Part shown: piece by piece, positions 43,881 through 55,933 of the stretch | How positions within the stretch are numbered: the first letter of the stretch is position 1 | Layout of the letters: each line of letters begins with the position of its first letter | Assembly (NCBI RefSeq): GCF_019703515.2 | Contig: NC_059368.1 | Coordinates: 34,064,735-34,128,734 of the forward strand | Direction: 5' to 3' | Source of the DNA: Myxocyprinus asiaticus | Lineage: Eukaryota > Chordata > Actinopteri > Cypriniformes > Catostomidae | Length of the DNA: 64,000 bases | Made by a program: the position numbers and the translations under genes | Notes under the pieces: model-generated | What the model saw: the letters and a program-made list of their open reading frames with translations, nothing else | Databases searched by the model: none | What the model was told of the DNA's origin: nothing

Positions 43881-44339
43881 AGTCAAATTCATCACTGGAT
43901 ACACAAGAAGACATTGCACTATCTAGATACTGGAAAAAAAAAAAGTTCTTACATCTGGTCTGTAAGTACTAATTGACTAACTGAACATGAAGAAAATATT
44001 GAATGTATTCTGAGCTAATACAGAATGCTGCAGCTTTACTCTCTTTCTCAGTTACTCTCATGTTCAACAAGAGTCCAGAATTAGAGGGCTCAGAGAAATA
44101 GAGAGGGAGAAGTACAATAGTTACACATCTATTAAAGAAAATACAGAGTGGATCTGGGAATGAGTGCATTATTAGCCTTTTCATTAAGTACATGAATTTA
44201 CCCTAGGCTGAAATACATGATTATAGCATTTGGTTAATGTTGTTAATGTTCCTGAACAGAGCTTGTTTGAGTAATAGTAAGATGATACCCTCATTATTAT
44301 GGGTGGATATTTAATCAAACTCAACATTGGTTTCCCTCT
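43881..44339. other. Non-coding DNA, nothing identified
   Basis: No supported feature. Confidence 0.4.
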
Positions 44340-44400
44340 AGTGTGGCACCAGAAACACCATTGTCATGGGTTCGATTAGAATCACATGTAATGCATTGAC
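44340..44400 (+). repeat. Possible tRNA-derived SINE fragment
   Basis: CACCATTGTCATGGGTTCGATT carries a B-box-like GGTTCGATT in a context like a known cyprinid SINE head, followed by AATGCATTGAC. Only about 60 bp remain. Confidence 0.35.

Positions 44401-44402
<2 letters not shown>

Positions 44403-44461
<59 letters not shown>
44403..44461. repeat. (GA)n microsatellite
   Basis: About 29 uninterrupted GA units. The Arg-Glu repeat protein reading through it is an artefact. Confidence 0.95.
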
Positions 44462-44465
<4 letters not shown>

Positions 44466-45559
44466 GCTTTCTACATTTACATGACAGGCTTACTTTATAT
44501 GTTAAAGGTAAAAGAGGGCAAAATTGTGCAGGTCAGGAGCAAATGGTCAAAAGACAAAGTAAATGCTGAAAAGGCCAACAACAGTTTAGAGTTCAGATTA
44601 GTGTGTCTTGAATGTGATTGAGTGGAATATAAAATAATACTTTGACTCTAAATTACCCAACATTATGTAGAATGTTGTAAAGGGATTTTCTGAGCATTGG
44701 ACATACCTATGAGATGAACTGTAGATGAATATAGGATGCAATCAACTGTATTATATTTCTTCAAAGGTCCATGGGGCTCCTTCTAGCCGGTTCTAATTTA
44801 AATAGATTTTAATTGCTTATAGATTCCCTTCTAACCCCAATTTCCCAGCACATTTATTTAACACTTCTTGTCAAGACCCTGCAGTTCCCCCCAAGTCCAA
44901 CAGTAATTTCTCTTATCCCATTTTTGAGCACATATGCATGTGGTACTGGAACAGTTTGTGTATGTTACATATGATTCATTCAAGTCATTCATATTTCAAC
45001 CCTCAATCAGCCATAGTTTCTGTAGGAAGATTTACAGTCTCTGTATCTCTGCTAAGATCATTGGCCATCATTAACACCTGCCACAAAGGATGAATTTTTA
45101 AAGCACAAAACTGGTTTAATTACGGTTTTATAAATAAAATATCACATAATTTGTGAAGACGGTAATTCATGTAGCTTGACTGATAATGTGTCACAATTCA
45201 TTCATTCACATGGAGGAAATGAAAACCAATGTGCAAAAGGTCAATGGCTGACTAATATTCTCGTAAATTGTGGACATTCTAATTTGTTCTACCAAAACAT
45301 GTTCAAGACACACACAGCAAGATCCTTAGCAGAGTATGTAAGTGGAGTAGAGCGGCGACAATTTTCACTGCGTGCTCAAAGCATTCAACAATGACGATGC
45401 TCCAACTCCCACTCCAGGTTTTCTATTTCCCACTTTCGACAACAGGAGGTTGAAAGTTCTGTCGCTGAAATCTGTGTTAAGCGAAATTCGAACCACTGGC
45501 CCCGGTGTTGTTGAGGTGATATGTCCACAGAGTGGCACAAAAAGTAAATTGTATTTTTA
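44462..45559. other. Non-coding DNA, nothing firm identified
   Basis: The part at about 45405-45545 (with AATTCGAACCACTGGCCC) has repeat-like character but was not assigned. Confidence 0.4.
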
Positions 45560-45715
45560 GTTGTTAATAATGTTATAAAGTCAACTGGAATGCATATTTT
45601 ACATATTTAACCCTACTCCCTAACTCAAACCTTAACCCTAAAGCTAACCATCAGTGGCATAAAATTATAATGTTTTATTTGTAAATGCAACCTCTGAATC
45701 ACATGATTCATATCA
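45560..45715 (+). repeat. Third copy of the dispersed repeat
   Basis: GGAATGCATATTTTACATAT, CCTTAACCCTAAAGCTAACC, and AAATGCAACCTCTGAATCAC match the order of words at 43650-43770. Confidence 0.6.
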
Positions 45716-46694
45716 TAGTGTAGCTTTCGCCAGGTACGTTAGGCTCCTTGCCCCTGCCGTCTTCTGATGGTCCGAACAAGATTCTGTCACCAAACCATCG
45801 GATGGCTTACCACAAAATATATTATTCTATCGCTAAATAAACATTTGATTCAATTTTGTTGTGTTTTTCTGTCATGTGCAAGGTCTAAATGCCAAAAGAA
45901 TGCAAATTGTTAAAATTGTGCTGTTAGGTGGCACATCAGGCCCACAAACTAGATGGGGGATAGAGTGTAGACAAATAGTTTGGTAAATTGTATGTATGAA
46001 TCAGTTAAATTCCACAACATCTTTGGTCGTGCCCCACACCCATCGCATATGTCCATCATTATGTTCCTTTTCACAAACCATTTTTAATCTTTGTCTTTCT
46101 AATAATATGTCACAATATGTATCCAGTTGTATAACAGTCAATTAAAACTGTTTTAAACAAGACTTTTATGTGCCGTTGTCATGTTTTGCCTGTGATGGAG
46201 CATTATCAGAGTGATCGTGGAGTGAGAATGACCACAGATGCTCTGACTTTCCAGAAAAATCACTCCTTGCTATAGGCAAAAACATGCAACTCCACTTCCC
46301 ACTCTGCTTTCACTCAACTCCCATACTTTGGCCTCTACATTCCATCACTGTAACTCAAATAATTTACAGTAGCCATAATGTCTTAAAGATTGCAGAGGCA
46401 CAAGCTGTTCCCTCATCAACCATGGAGCTAAGCTTCTTACTAAATTCACACTCTCAATAGACCAGCCATTACAGCTTAAAGACAGAAGAGACAGACAATA
46501 TCTGAACATTGTTATGAAAGCAACAGAAAACTGATGACAGAGGCAAATGAGATGGCAGCCATCAGAAAGATGTGTCTGAGCGGGCTGTTAAACATCCATG
46601 GATTTTCTCAGAATCTTGTAAGAGCTAGCACTAGTGACTGCTTAACAGCTAGAAATCCTCTGGGGATGTACTAGATCCATGGCAGGAAATGAAG
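45716..46694. other. Non-coding DNA, nothing identified
   Basis: No supported feature. Confidence 0.45.
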
Positions 46695-46696
46695 TA

Positions 46697-47476
46697 CACC
46701 AATTAGCCACAACATTAAAACCACCGGTCTAATATTGTGTAGGTCCCCCTCGTGCCACAAAAACAGCGTCAACCTGCATCTCAGAATAGCATTCTGAGAT
46801 GATATTCTTCTCACCACAATTGTACAGAGCAGTTTTCTGAGTTACCGTAGACTTTGTCAGTTCGAACCAGTCTGGCCATGCTCTGTTTACCTCTCTCATC
46901 AACAAGGTATTTCTGTCCACAGAACTGCTGCTCACTGGATGTTTTTTTTGTTTTTTGTTTTTTTTTTGACACCATTATGAGTAAATTCAAAAACACAAAT
47001 ATGACTGTTGTGTGTGAAAATCCCAGGAGATCAGCAGTTACAGAAATACTCAAAGCAGCCCGTCTGGCACCAACAATCATCCATGCGATTATCTAATCAG
47101 CCAATCATGTGGCAGCAGTGCAGTGCATAATATCATGTGGATATGGGTCAGGAGCTTCAGTTAATGTTCACATCAACCATCAGAATGGGGAAAAATATGA
47201 TCTCAGTTATTTGGATTGTGGCATGATTGTTGGTGCCAGATGGGCTGGTTTGAGTATTTCTACTGAACTACTGATCTCCTTAGATTTTCATGCACAACAG
47301 TCTCTAGAAAACTCTGGACAATGTCTATGGTCTCAGATAACCGCTCTGTACAACTGTGGTGAGAAGAATAGCATCTCAGAATGCTATTCTGAGATGCGAG
47401 TTGGCGCTGTTTTGGCGGCACAAGGAGGACCTACACAATATTAGGTAGGTGGTTTTAATGTTGTGGCTGATTGGTG
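46697..47476. mobile_element. Fold-back Tc1 element
   Basis: Ends CACCAATTAGCCACAACATT and TGTTGTGGCTGATTGGTG, with TA on both sides (46695-46696, 47477-47478). The left arm (to about 47090) and right arm (from about 47110) are inverted copies of the same 350-bp terminal region, each encoding the start of the transposase (MIVGARRAALSISVTADLLG on the minus strand; MIVGARWAGLSIST on the plus strand). No complete transposase is present, so it is a non-autonomous hairpin-forming element. Confidence 0.85.
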
Positions 47477-47478
47477 TA

Positions 47479-47920
47479 TGGCTGGATGGAATCTGTGAGC
47501 CACTGATGGTCAAATGGTTAAGAAACAAAACTGCTGCTGTGTGGACATCATATACTTATATTTTTGGTAGGCACCATTGGGAGTCCTTGCTCACTTAGTG
47601 CTTTAGATGAGACAAAAATTAAATAAATAACATGCCATTGTTGCCTATTAAGAACAAATGTCTAACTGAAATAACCCCTGAATTTAGTTTTGTTGGTATA
47701 TCCTAATATTTTCAGATTGATTCAGTGATGTAAAATTATATATTTTACTTAAATTAAAACAGTAATTTTTTTATATTGCCACATGATGCAATTTTTTTTA
47801 GGTCAACATTCTCTCAGTAAATCACAATAACAATAATCATGCAAATTATAGATACACTGTTTTTGAAAAATCCACTTGGATGAAAAATCTGAGGGGAGCA
47901 TATGTTGCTTGCAACCGGAT

Positions 47921-47922
<2 letters not shown>
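47479..47922. other. Non-coding DNA, nothing identified
   Basis: No supported feature. Confidence 0.4.

Positions 47923-47956
<34 letters not shown>
47923..47956. repeat. (GT)n microsatellite
   Basis: 17 GT units. Confidence 0.95.
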
Positions 47957-47957
<1 letters not shown>

Positions 47958-49664
47958 ATTGTAAGGATTTGTACTAGTCTCTTAGTGTGACTGTGTCATG
48001 ACAACATCTGGCTTTCTGACTTTTGGATGGCGCTTTGCTTCCCAGGATGGAGGGGTGGCAGACAGTTATTCCAGCTGGAGATGTCTGACACCGTTCGCCA
48101 CTGGTGCATTGGACTAAAAAGAGAGCAGTCTGAGACTCTCCCCAGGACACACACACAAACACACACTGTCTCACCCCCAGCTCCTTCCTGGCTATAGATG
48201 AAACAGAATGCTAATATAGACTAAAACATTTCAGGTTACACCTCATCCTGTGGGGACAAATGTGCTCTGCTGAAATGTTTGAGGCCAAAGGTACAGTATA
48301 TATTTTGGATAGAGCTTTATAGTTTACAGTTTTCAATAAGTGGACATTGGTGCAATTTAATAACATTTGTCTGAAATGTAATGTACTTAATATATCCAAG
48401 TAATGCACTTATTTGAAATGTATAACTGTAATTTGATTACAAGAATATAAGATGTAATGTGCTACACTACTTTTTGACAAAAAAACAATACAAAAAAAGG
48501 ACAAAAATGTAAACAAAAAAATGTAACTAGATTATAGTAACAAATTATTTTGTAACCAGATTACACCAAACACTAATCATCACTGTCCCTGCAAATAGTG
48601 TACTGTAAGTCACTTGTGAAAAATTATGATTCAGAGATTTTTAGAGGAAAAGCTGCCTTATTCAATATATGGTGCTGGTCGCATAATCACTATCATTGTC
48701 ATGTTGAATATTGGCTGGTCATATGCATTTGTTTTTAGCATGAGGCTGCATCTATGCAGCGCAAAATAAAACAAAAATTAGAGTGCACATTTAATGAACA
48801 AAATCTTCTGACTACCCTGTAGGCCACAGAGAGCTGACCAGGGGTTTTGGGAGAGAAATCAGGGTATGTAGTGTTGACAAAGATCTTCCAGGAACAGAGT
48901 TCTCAGTAAGAAAAGAGAATTCATTGTCCGCAATGTCCCAACTGAAAATCATTTGTAATGCTACATTCAGTTCCACTGATAGTAAAAATGTTGCTTGGCA
49001 ACAATGAGAAACAATGAGCTGTATTTTCTCCAAAAGGAAGTGCTAAATGTGTCTCTTAATTTTTTAGCTCTTCCCAATTCACAATTCTCCAGAACAGATT
49101 CAGAACTTTGTTTTACAGAATGGAGAGAGAGAGATGTCATATTGACTCAATTCTATCTAAAAATAAAATTGTTCTGTTTTTTAAATCCAGTTTACTCCAT
49201 GGCAGCATGTTTTTTGTTGTTATTTTCTTAAGCCTCATTTTAATTTTAAGGATGCAATCATTCAGTTCTCGCATGTATATAGAAAAACCCGATGTTTTCC
49301 ACAATTTTACAGCTTAGCTGCAGGTTTGGCTTATTTGAGAGGATCTATTCTTGGCTGTGCTCTCTCCACGTGTTTCAAAGACCTTTAGTGTTGAATAATG
49401 AGACAGAACAAAACACTCCAGCAGCATATCCGCTCACTTAATCCATATTTAGATACACAAAAGCATCAACATTTACCTATATGCAATTTTCTTTTTTCAA
49501 GAAGTAACAAATTAAGTCAAAATAGATTGAACACCCATTTCTCTCCCATCACAATTTTTTGGGTGGGCAAAATAATTCTGAATATAAAATTATACAGGAA
49601 TTCATGATATCTTGTTTTTAGATATCACACCATATGATTCTGTCTGGCAACATATTTTCTATCA
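47957..49664. other. Non-coding DNA; possible hAT remnant near 48.5 kb
   Basis: AACTGTAATTTGATTACAAG (about 48424) and TTTTGTAACCAGATTACACC (about 48549) resemble the subterminal parts of the hAT family at 22538 and 33908, but no clean ends are visible. Otherwise nothing identified. Confidence 0.35.
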
Positions 49665-49692
49665 AAATAAATAAAATAAAATAAAATAAAAT
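49665..49692. repeat. (AAAAT)n microsatellite
   Basis: About five AAATA units. Confidence 0.85.
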
Positions 49693-49775
49693 ACAAATTA
49701 TAAAATATTAAGGATTCTGATTATGATAACTTAATGAATACATAATTAAAAAAAAAAAAAAACACAAAAAAAAAC

Positions 49776-50150
49776 GTCATGGTTACTTGTGTAACCTCCG
49801 TTCCCTGATGGAGGGAACGAGACGTTGGTGTCGATGTAGTAACACTAGGGGTCACTCTTGGGAGCCCGAGACACCTCTGGTCTTTGATAAAAGGCCAATG
49901 AAAATTGGTGAGTGGTATTTGCATGCCACTCCCCCGGACATACGGGTATAAAAGGAGCTGGTATGCAACCACTCATTCAGGTTTTATGCTGAGGAGCCGA
50001 TATAAGGTCCGGCCATTTAAGCGGGTAGTTCAGCGTTGTGGCAGGAGGGACCAATGTATCGTTCCCTCCATCAGGGAACGGAGGTTACACCAGTAACCAT
50101 GACGTTCCCTATCTGTCACTCACTCGACGTTGGTGTCGATGACACTAGGG
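49776..50150 (+). repeat. DIRS copy C right ITR and ICR
   Basis: Outer palindromes GGTTACTTGTGTAACC and GTTCCCTGATGGAGGGAAC, then promoter motifs GCCAATGAAAATTGG, ATTTGCAT (about 49917) and TATAAAAG (about 49948). The ICR (about 50057-50150) joins the reversed palindromes ending CATGAC (50103) to GTTCCCTATCTGTCACTCAC (50104). Confidence 0.85.
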
Positions 50151-50854
50151 GTCCCTATACAAAACGCCACAAGGCTGAACTGTGTTACGTGAACTGGCGG
50201 TGTGTGTTGGGCAGACTTGCTGTGTGCCTCATAGCCAGCACACCAGGTCGACACGTAACCTCCCCCAACACAGTAATGAGTGTCGAATGGCCCTTTTTGG
50301 GGACAAGTCGACTACCCAAAGATAGAGACAGGCTTAACCCAGTCGTGGCCTCTTTTCCCCTTCTCTTTTTCCACTCCCTAAAAAAGAAGGGGGATTATCC
50401 GACTGGGCCGCCAGGTCTAGTTGGGGGGTGATATTTAAGTGGAAGAATACGTCACATGGTCTTTCCAACCATGTGGAGAGCCTTCAAGGTAGATCCTGCC
50501 CAATGGGGGAGGAGTTACTACAAACATGGAGACTGGGGCAGAGGGGCTCTGCCCAAGGAAGACGCAGTTTGCCAGCAGGGAAATGAATTAGCGGAAGATA
50601 TAGATCACATGCGGTTAGCCTTACAGGGAACCGCCACATGCGGAGCACCTACCCCAAAACCGGGCTCTTAGTTAGCGCGTGTACTGGGCCAGCAGCGAGT
50701 CTCTCCGAAAACTCGACTGCCACAGGGCTCGGAGGAAGTCAACCAGGGAACAAATTTTGTGAACACTACTGGGAATTAACGCCACACGTCTTCAGTTCAA
50801 AAGGAGGTGGAAGGCGCTATGTGCAAGCGATACACCCGGCCGGCTACCCTGGGC

Positions 50855-51858
50855 TTATCCGCTTGTGTTGCGTGCCACTACCTGGGACGAAACCGGTTCC
50901 ACCCGGAGGTTGTAGAACCTTGCAAAGGTGTTGGGTGTTACCCAGCCCGCTGCTCTGCAAATGTCTGTTAGAGAGGCACCTCTGGCCAAGGCCCAAGAAG
51001 CCGCTATACCACGGGTAGAATGGGCTCGTAGCCCTACTGGGGGTGGCATGTTTTGGGCGAGATATGCCATAGTTATGGTGTCATCAAGCCAGTGGGCAAT
51101 CCTCTGCTTGGAGACAGCGCTTCCTTTCCGCTGTGCACCAAAAGCAGACAAAGAGCTGCTCAGAGATTCTAAAGCTCTGCGTGCGATCCAAATAGATGCG
51201 TAAAGCGTGCACCGGACACATCGACGACAGGGCTGAGTCTGCCTCCTCCTGGGGCAGCACTTGCAGGTTCACCACCTAGTCCCTAAAGGGGTGGTGGGAA
51301 CCTTGGGCACATAGCCCGGTCAGGGTCTCAGGATCACGTGAGAGTAACCTGGACCGAACTCCAGGCACGTTTCACTGACAGAGAACGCTTGCAGGTCACC
51401 TACCCTCTTGATGGAAGTGAGCGCAGTCAGGAGGGCAGTCTTCAAGGAGAGTGCCTTAAGCTCGGCTGATTGCAAAGGCTCAAAGGGGGCTCTCTGTAGA
51501 CCCTGAGGAAATACAGAGGTCCGATGAGGGAACGAGGCGCGGCCTGGAGGGATTCAGCCTCCAGGCACCTCTTAGGAACCTGATGGTCAGGTTGTGCTTC
51601 CATAAGGACTTACCGTCGGATGTGTCGTGGTGTGCTGCCATGGCAGCAATGAACACCTTCAAGGTGGAAGGGGACAGCCTCCCTTCCAACCTCTCTTGCA
51701 GGAAAGAAAGCACTGATCTGACTGCACATCTCTGGGGGTCTTCCCGACGGGATGAACACCACTTAGCCAACAGACGCCACTTAAAGGCATACAGGCGCCT
51801 CGTAGAGGGAGCCCTAGCCTGAGTGATCGTGTCAACCACCGCAGGTGGGAGACAGCTT
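50855..51858 (-). pseudogene. DIRS tyrosine recombinase, copy C
   Basis: The N-terminal part (VVDTITQARAPSTRR, LSPSTLKVFIAAMAAHH) is open in the frame ending at 51480. The middle (SIKRVGDLQAFS, about 51400) is in another frame and is followed by stops. The last 98 residues are open again (51151-50855) with LRAHSTRGIAASWALARGAS and NTFARFYNL, so the H-x-x-R and Tyr motifs are present. At least two frame changes make it non-functional. Confidence 0.85.
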
Positions 51859-53388
51859 AGGTCTTCCGCATCCTGTCCAGGGGCCAGACATGGAGATTCC
51901 AGAGGGCTGGGCACAGGTGCCGGATGGCGCCCCTTCCCTGAGAAAGAAGGTCCTTCCTCAGGGGAATTTGCCAGGGGGGAGCTCTCGCGAGGAGCGTGAG
52001 GTCCGAGCACCACGTTTGGGCGGGCCAGTAGGGTGCTACCAGGACGACCTGCTCCCCGTCCTCCCTGACCTTGCACAGGGTCTGTGCAAGCAGGCTCACT
52101 GGGGGAAACGCATATTTGCGAATGCCAGGGGGCCAGCTCTGTGCCAGCGTGTCTATGCCGAGGGAGGCCTCGGTCAAGGCGTACCAGAGTGGGCAGTGGG
52201 GAGGATTCTTGGGAGGCGAACAGGTGCACCTGTGCCTGTCGAATCGACTCCAAATCAGCTGGACCACCTGAAAGTGGAGTCTCCACTCTCCCCTGAGGGT
52301 AACCTGTTGTGACGGCGCGTCCGCCGTAGTGTTGAGGTTGCCCGGGATGTGAGTGGCTTGCAGCGACTTGAGGTGCTGCTGACTCCAAAGGAGGAGACGG
52401 CGGGCGAGTTGTGACATACAACGAGAGCGCAAACCACCTTAGCGGTTGACATATGCTACCGTTGTCGTGTTGTCTGTCTGAACTAACACGTGCTTGCCCT
52501 GGATCAATGGCCGAAACCTCCACAGGGCGAGCAGAATTGCCAACAACTCGAGGCAGTTGATGTACCAATGCAGTCATGGACCCGTCCAGAGGCCGGCGGC
52601 TGCGTGCCCCTTGCAAACGGCTCCCCAGCCCATTTTGGAGGCGTCTGTCATGACCACTACTGGCCTGGGGACCAGTTCTAGAGGAACACCTACCCGTAGA
52701 AACGAGAGGCCGGTCCAAGGGCTGAAAAGACGGTGGCAGACCAACGTGATGGCCACGCGGTGTGTCCCGTGGCGCCATGGCCGTCTCAGGACTTGAGTCT
52801 GGAGCCAGTGCTGAAGCGGCCTCATATGCATCAACCTGAGCGGGGTGGCCACCGCCGAGGCTGCCATATGCACCAGGAGACTCTGAAAAAGAGTCCAACT
52901 CCAAACCAAGAAAAGAGATACTCTGAACTGGGAGGAGCTTGCTCTTTTCCCAGTTGACCCAAAGCCCTATTCGGCTGAGGTGTGAGAGCACAACACATAT
53001 CGAGAGTGAGCTAGGATTAGCCAGTCATCGAGATAGTTGAGAACGCGAATGCCCACCTCCCTTAACGGGGCAAGGGCAGCCTCGGTGACCTTCGTAAAGA
53101 TGCGAGGAGAAAGGGAGGACTTTGTACTGATATGCCTGACCCTCGAACGCGAACCGCAGGAAGGGTCTGTGTCGAGGAAGGATCGAGGCGTGGAAGTACG
53201 CATCCTTCAGGTCTACCGCTGCGAACCAATCTTGATGCTGTACGCTCGCCAGAATGCGTTTTTGCATCAGCATCTTGAACGGGAGTCTGTGTAAAGCCTA
53301 GTTCAGAACTCACAGGTCCAAGATTGGCCTCAACCCACCGCCTTTTTTCGGTACGATGAAGTAGGGGCTGAAAAAAACCCTTCTTCAT
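51859..53388 (-). pseudogene. DIRS reverse transcriptase-RNase H, copy C
   Basis: Begins MKKGFFQP at 53388 with a frameshift almost at once. The LDL-VLN-ALH word carries TGA and TAG (about 53292-53312), exactly as in copy A. Motif A is WFAAVDLKDAYFH (about 53220) and motif C is LNYLDDWLILAHSR (about 53040). The same deletion of about 95 bp after FLGLELDS as in copy A sits at about 52888. RNase H words are MTDASKMGWGAV, QLPRVV/NYLELL-equivalent and QTDNTTTVAYVN, in mixed frames. The long frame at 52991-51480 is partly out of register and does not represent one protein. Confidence 0.85.
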
Positions 53389-54079
53389 CTCGGCTGTAGG
53401 GACAGGTTCTATCGCGCCCTTCTGTAGGAGGGTAGCAATCTCCGCGCAAGGTAGCAGTGTTTTCGTCTTTCACTGAGGTGAAGTGGACACCGCTGAACCG
53501 GGGCGGATGCCCAGCGAAGTGAATCGCGCAGCCGAATTGGACGGTCCAGACCAGCCCTCGTGACAGATTGGAAAGCGCAAGCCATGTGTCCAAGTTCCGC
53601 GCAAGGGGGACCAAAGGGACAACATCATCAGATGTACCGGCAGGTGGGGCCTCGTGGCAGGGCAGAGCTCAAGGTGCCACACCACGTCATGGCCGTGCTG
53701 AGCCTAAGGACATCGAAGCACTTACCTGGCTCCTTGTGACCACCGCCGGAACAGCCTGGGACGGGGGAGGAAGAGGCCTGTCCTCGTGACCTGTGGAGAC
53801 TGTCACATCGGGGGTGGATTTGTGCCACAGTTGGGTGCTCAGGGGCGGGAGACCGCCGCTGGAGCGCCAAACCTGCCAAATGGAGTGGTGGATGGTGGTC
53901 GTGATGACAGTCTTACACACCGGATACGTGACCCAAGGAACAAGGAAACCACTCTTGCAAAATGCAAAAGGTAACAAAAAGATGAAGATCTGCTTACAGA
54001 TCTTGCTTTCCAGAGCAGCAGGTTTCGTTGTCCCTGGGTCACCCGTCTCAAGGGCGCTTTGAAGCCTTTCACGGGTTCT

Positions 54080-55492
54080 GGAGGGCCGCGAGATGGGTGG
54101 CGTCTGCTTCCTGTGGTGGGCTCCACACCGGGGCCGGGCTGAAGGGGCGGGCTGCAGCAGAGCTGGTGCAGTCACCGCAGGGGGACACCCTTGGCGATGA
54201 GTAGACGGGGTGCGGGATCTTGAGCCGCGCCAGGGCAGGATATGCCGGCTAGCATCCATCTACTGCTCTACCATTGAGAACTGCTGGGCAAAGTCCTCGA
54301 CGGTGTCGCCAAATAGGTCTGCCTGGGAAAGGGGGGCAGCAAGGAATCGTGTCTTGTCGGCCTCACCCATCTCGACCAGGTTGAGCCAAAGGTGGCGCTC
54401 CTGGACCACTAGTGTGGCCATCGTCCGCCTGAGAGACCGCGCCATGACCTCTGTTGCTCGGAGAGCAAGGTCGGTCACCGAGCACAGTTCCTGCATCAAT
54501 CCCGGGGCGGAACTACCCTTGTGCAGTTTGGCGGACTTGGCGGACTTGCAGGAGAGCCATGGCATGCAGGGCGGAGGCGGCTTGTCCAGCGGCACCGTAG
54601 GCCTTGGCCGTCAGAGATGACGTAAACCTACAGGCCTTGGACAGGGGCTTTGGGCACCCGCGCCAGGTGGCGGCGCTCTGCGGGCATAGGTGAACCGCGA
54701 GCGCCTTTATCCACCGGGGGATTGCCGAATAGCCCTTGGCCGCCCCACCATCGAGGGTAGTGAGGGCGGGGAAGCTGAAAAGATCGGGACCAGGCAGTAA
54801 AAAGTGCCTCCCATGACCTTGTCAGCTCTTCATGCACTTCCGGGAAGAAAGGAACAGGGGCCGGGCGTGGCTTTGAGCAGCGCCGTGAGCCCAGGAACCA
54901 ATCATCGAGGCGTGAGGGTTCAGGGAAGAGCGGTGAAATCCACTCTAACCGACACTCACTGCTGCCCGGGAAAGCATGTCGTCATCTCCGCGTCAGCCTG
55001 TGACTTGGCAATCGACCCCGAAGGGAGGAGCCCAGCTGAGGCTTCCGACTGGACGAGCCCGCTCTCCGATGCTGCACTCGAGAGCTCATCACTTTCGCGG
55101 GCTCTGAATAAGAGGTAGAACTCGCCATGAGACGAGCCGGCGGACTCACCCGGAAGCCCGATCGGGGCAGACGAGCATGCTGGGGAATGGGAGGTCCGCG
55201 GGGGGATACCCGGCGGAGGCGGTCCCATTGGGGTCCCCAAATCGCCCCCAGTGCTAACCGCACTGGCCTCATACCCGTGGGTAAAAGGGCCAAGGCAGGA
55301 GCCTCTGGTGTGGCTCGCTTTCTTACGAAGGCAAGCCACGACCGCAACGTTGCCATGGACATATTCTCGCAATGAGAACATGACCATCCACGAATGCTGA
55401 GCAGTGCCCAGACACGAAAGACAGTGATTGTGACCGTTAGAAGGCGAGAGATAACGAGCACAACAAGGAATAACACACAATCGGAAAAGCAT
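54080..55492 (-). pseudogene. DIRS gag, copy C, frameshifted
   Basis: Starts MLFRLCVIPCCARYLSPSNG at 55492, with a cysteine-rich head (CLSCLGTA). The same missing base as in copy A splits the following CSHCENMSMA segment, and about 10 bp before it are also lost. The gag body is open at 54595-54260 (DLALRATEVMARSLR, LVVQERHLWLNLVEM, ADLFGDTVEDFAQQFS). Multiple frames; inactive. Confidence 0.75.
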
Positions 55493-55734
55493 CTTTAAAA
55501 AGACGCGTCTTTAAAAAGACGTTCCATGTGTGCGCTCTTTTAGAGAAATATATACTCTTTTAGAGGGGACAAATGCTCTTTCAGAAAATATACTCTCTAG
55601 TTTTTCTGCCGAAGCGCCCAGGGGCGTTCTCTGCAGTGCACCAGTGCAGAGGATGGAGAAGCCGCTGAAATGCGCCGTCAGATCCAGCAGAGGTGAATGA
55701 ACAGTAGTATTCAGCACAATGAGCATGACCGTTC

Positions 55735-55933
55735 GGCTCCGAAGAGAAAATCTGAATGAGTGGTTGCATACCAGCTCCTTTTATAACCGTATGTCCGGGG
55801 GAGTGGCATGCAAATACCACTCGCCAATTTTCATTGGCTTTTTATCAAAGGCCAGAGGTGTCTCGGGCTCTCAAGAGTGACCCCTAGTGTTACTACATCG
55901 ACACCAACGTCGAGTGAGTGACAGATAGGGAAC
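55735..55933 (-). repeat. DIRS copy C left ITR and terminus
   Basis: The reverse complement of 24575-24775 of copy A with the same promoter motifs (CTTTTATA about 55775, ATGCAAAT about 55808, CCAATTTTCATTGGC about 55824). Ends GTGACAGATAGGGAAC. Confidence 0.85.

Larger units (their letters stand above)
49776..55933 (-). mobile_element. DIRS-like retrotransposon, copy C, full length
   Basis: Same layout as copy A on the opposite strand: right terminus GTCATGGTTACTTG at 49776, right ITR, ICR junction at 50103/50104, YR, RT-RNase H, gag, left ITR, left terminus ending GATAGGGAAC at 55933. Length 6.16 kb. No TSD is visible (flanks AAAAC and CCTAG). Coding blocks are broken. It shares with copy A the RT stop codons, the RT-RNase H deletion and the gag N-terminal frameshift, while its flanks are unrelated to those of copy A. 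Confidence 0.9.

Noticed and set aside
44366..44569. ORF with an Arg-Glu repeat
   Set aside because: Created by the (GA)n microsatellite.
51480..52991. 503-codon minus-strand ORF
   Set aside because: Much of it reads DIRS sequence out of register (for example the SESPGAYGSLGGGHPA part). The real RT, RNase H and YR pieces lie in several frames, so it is not one gene.
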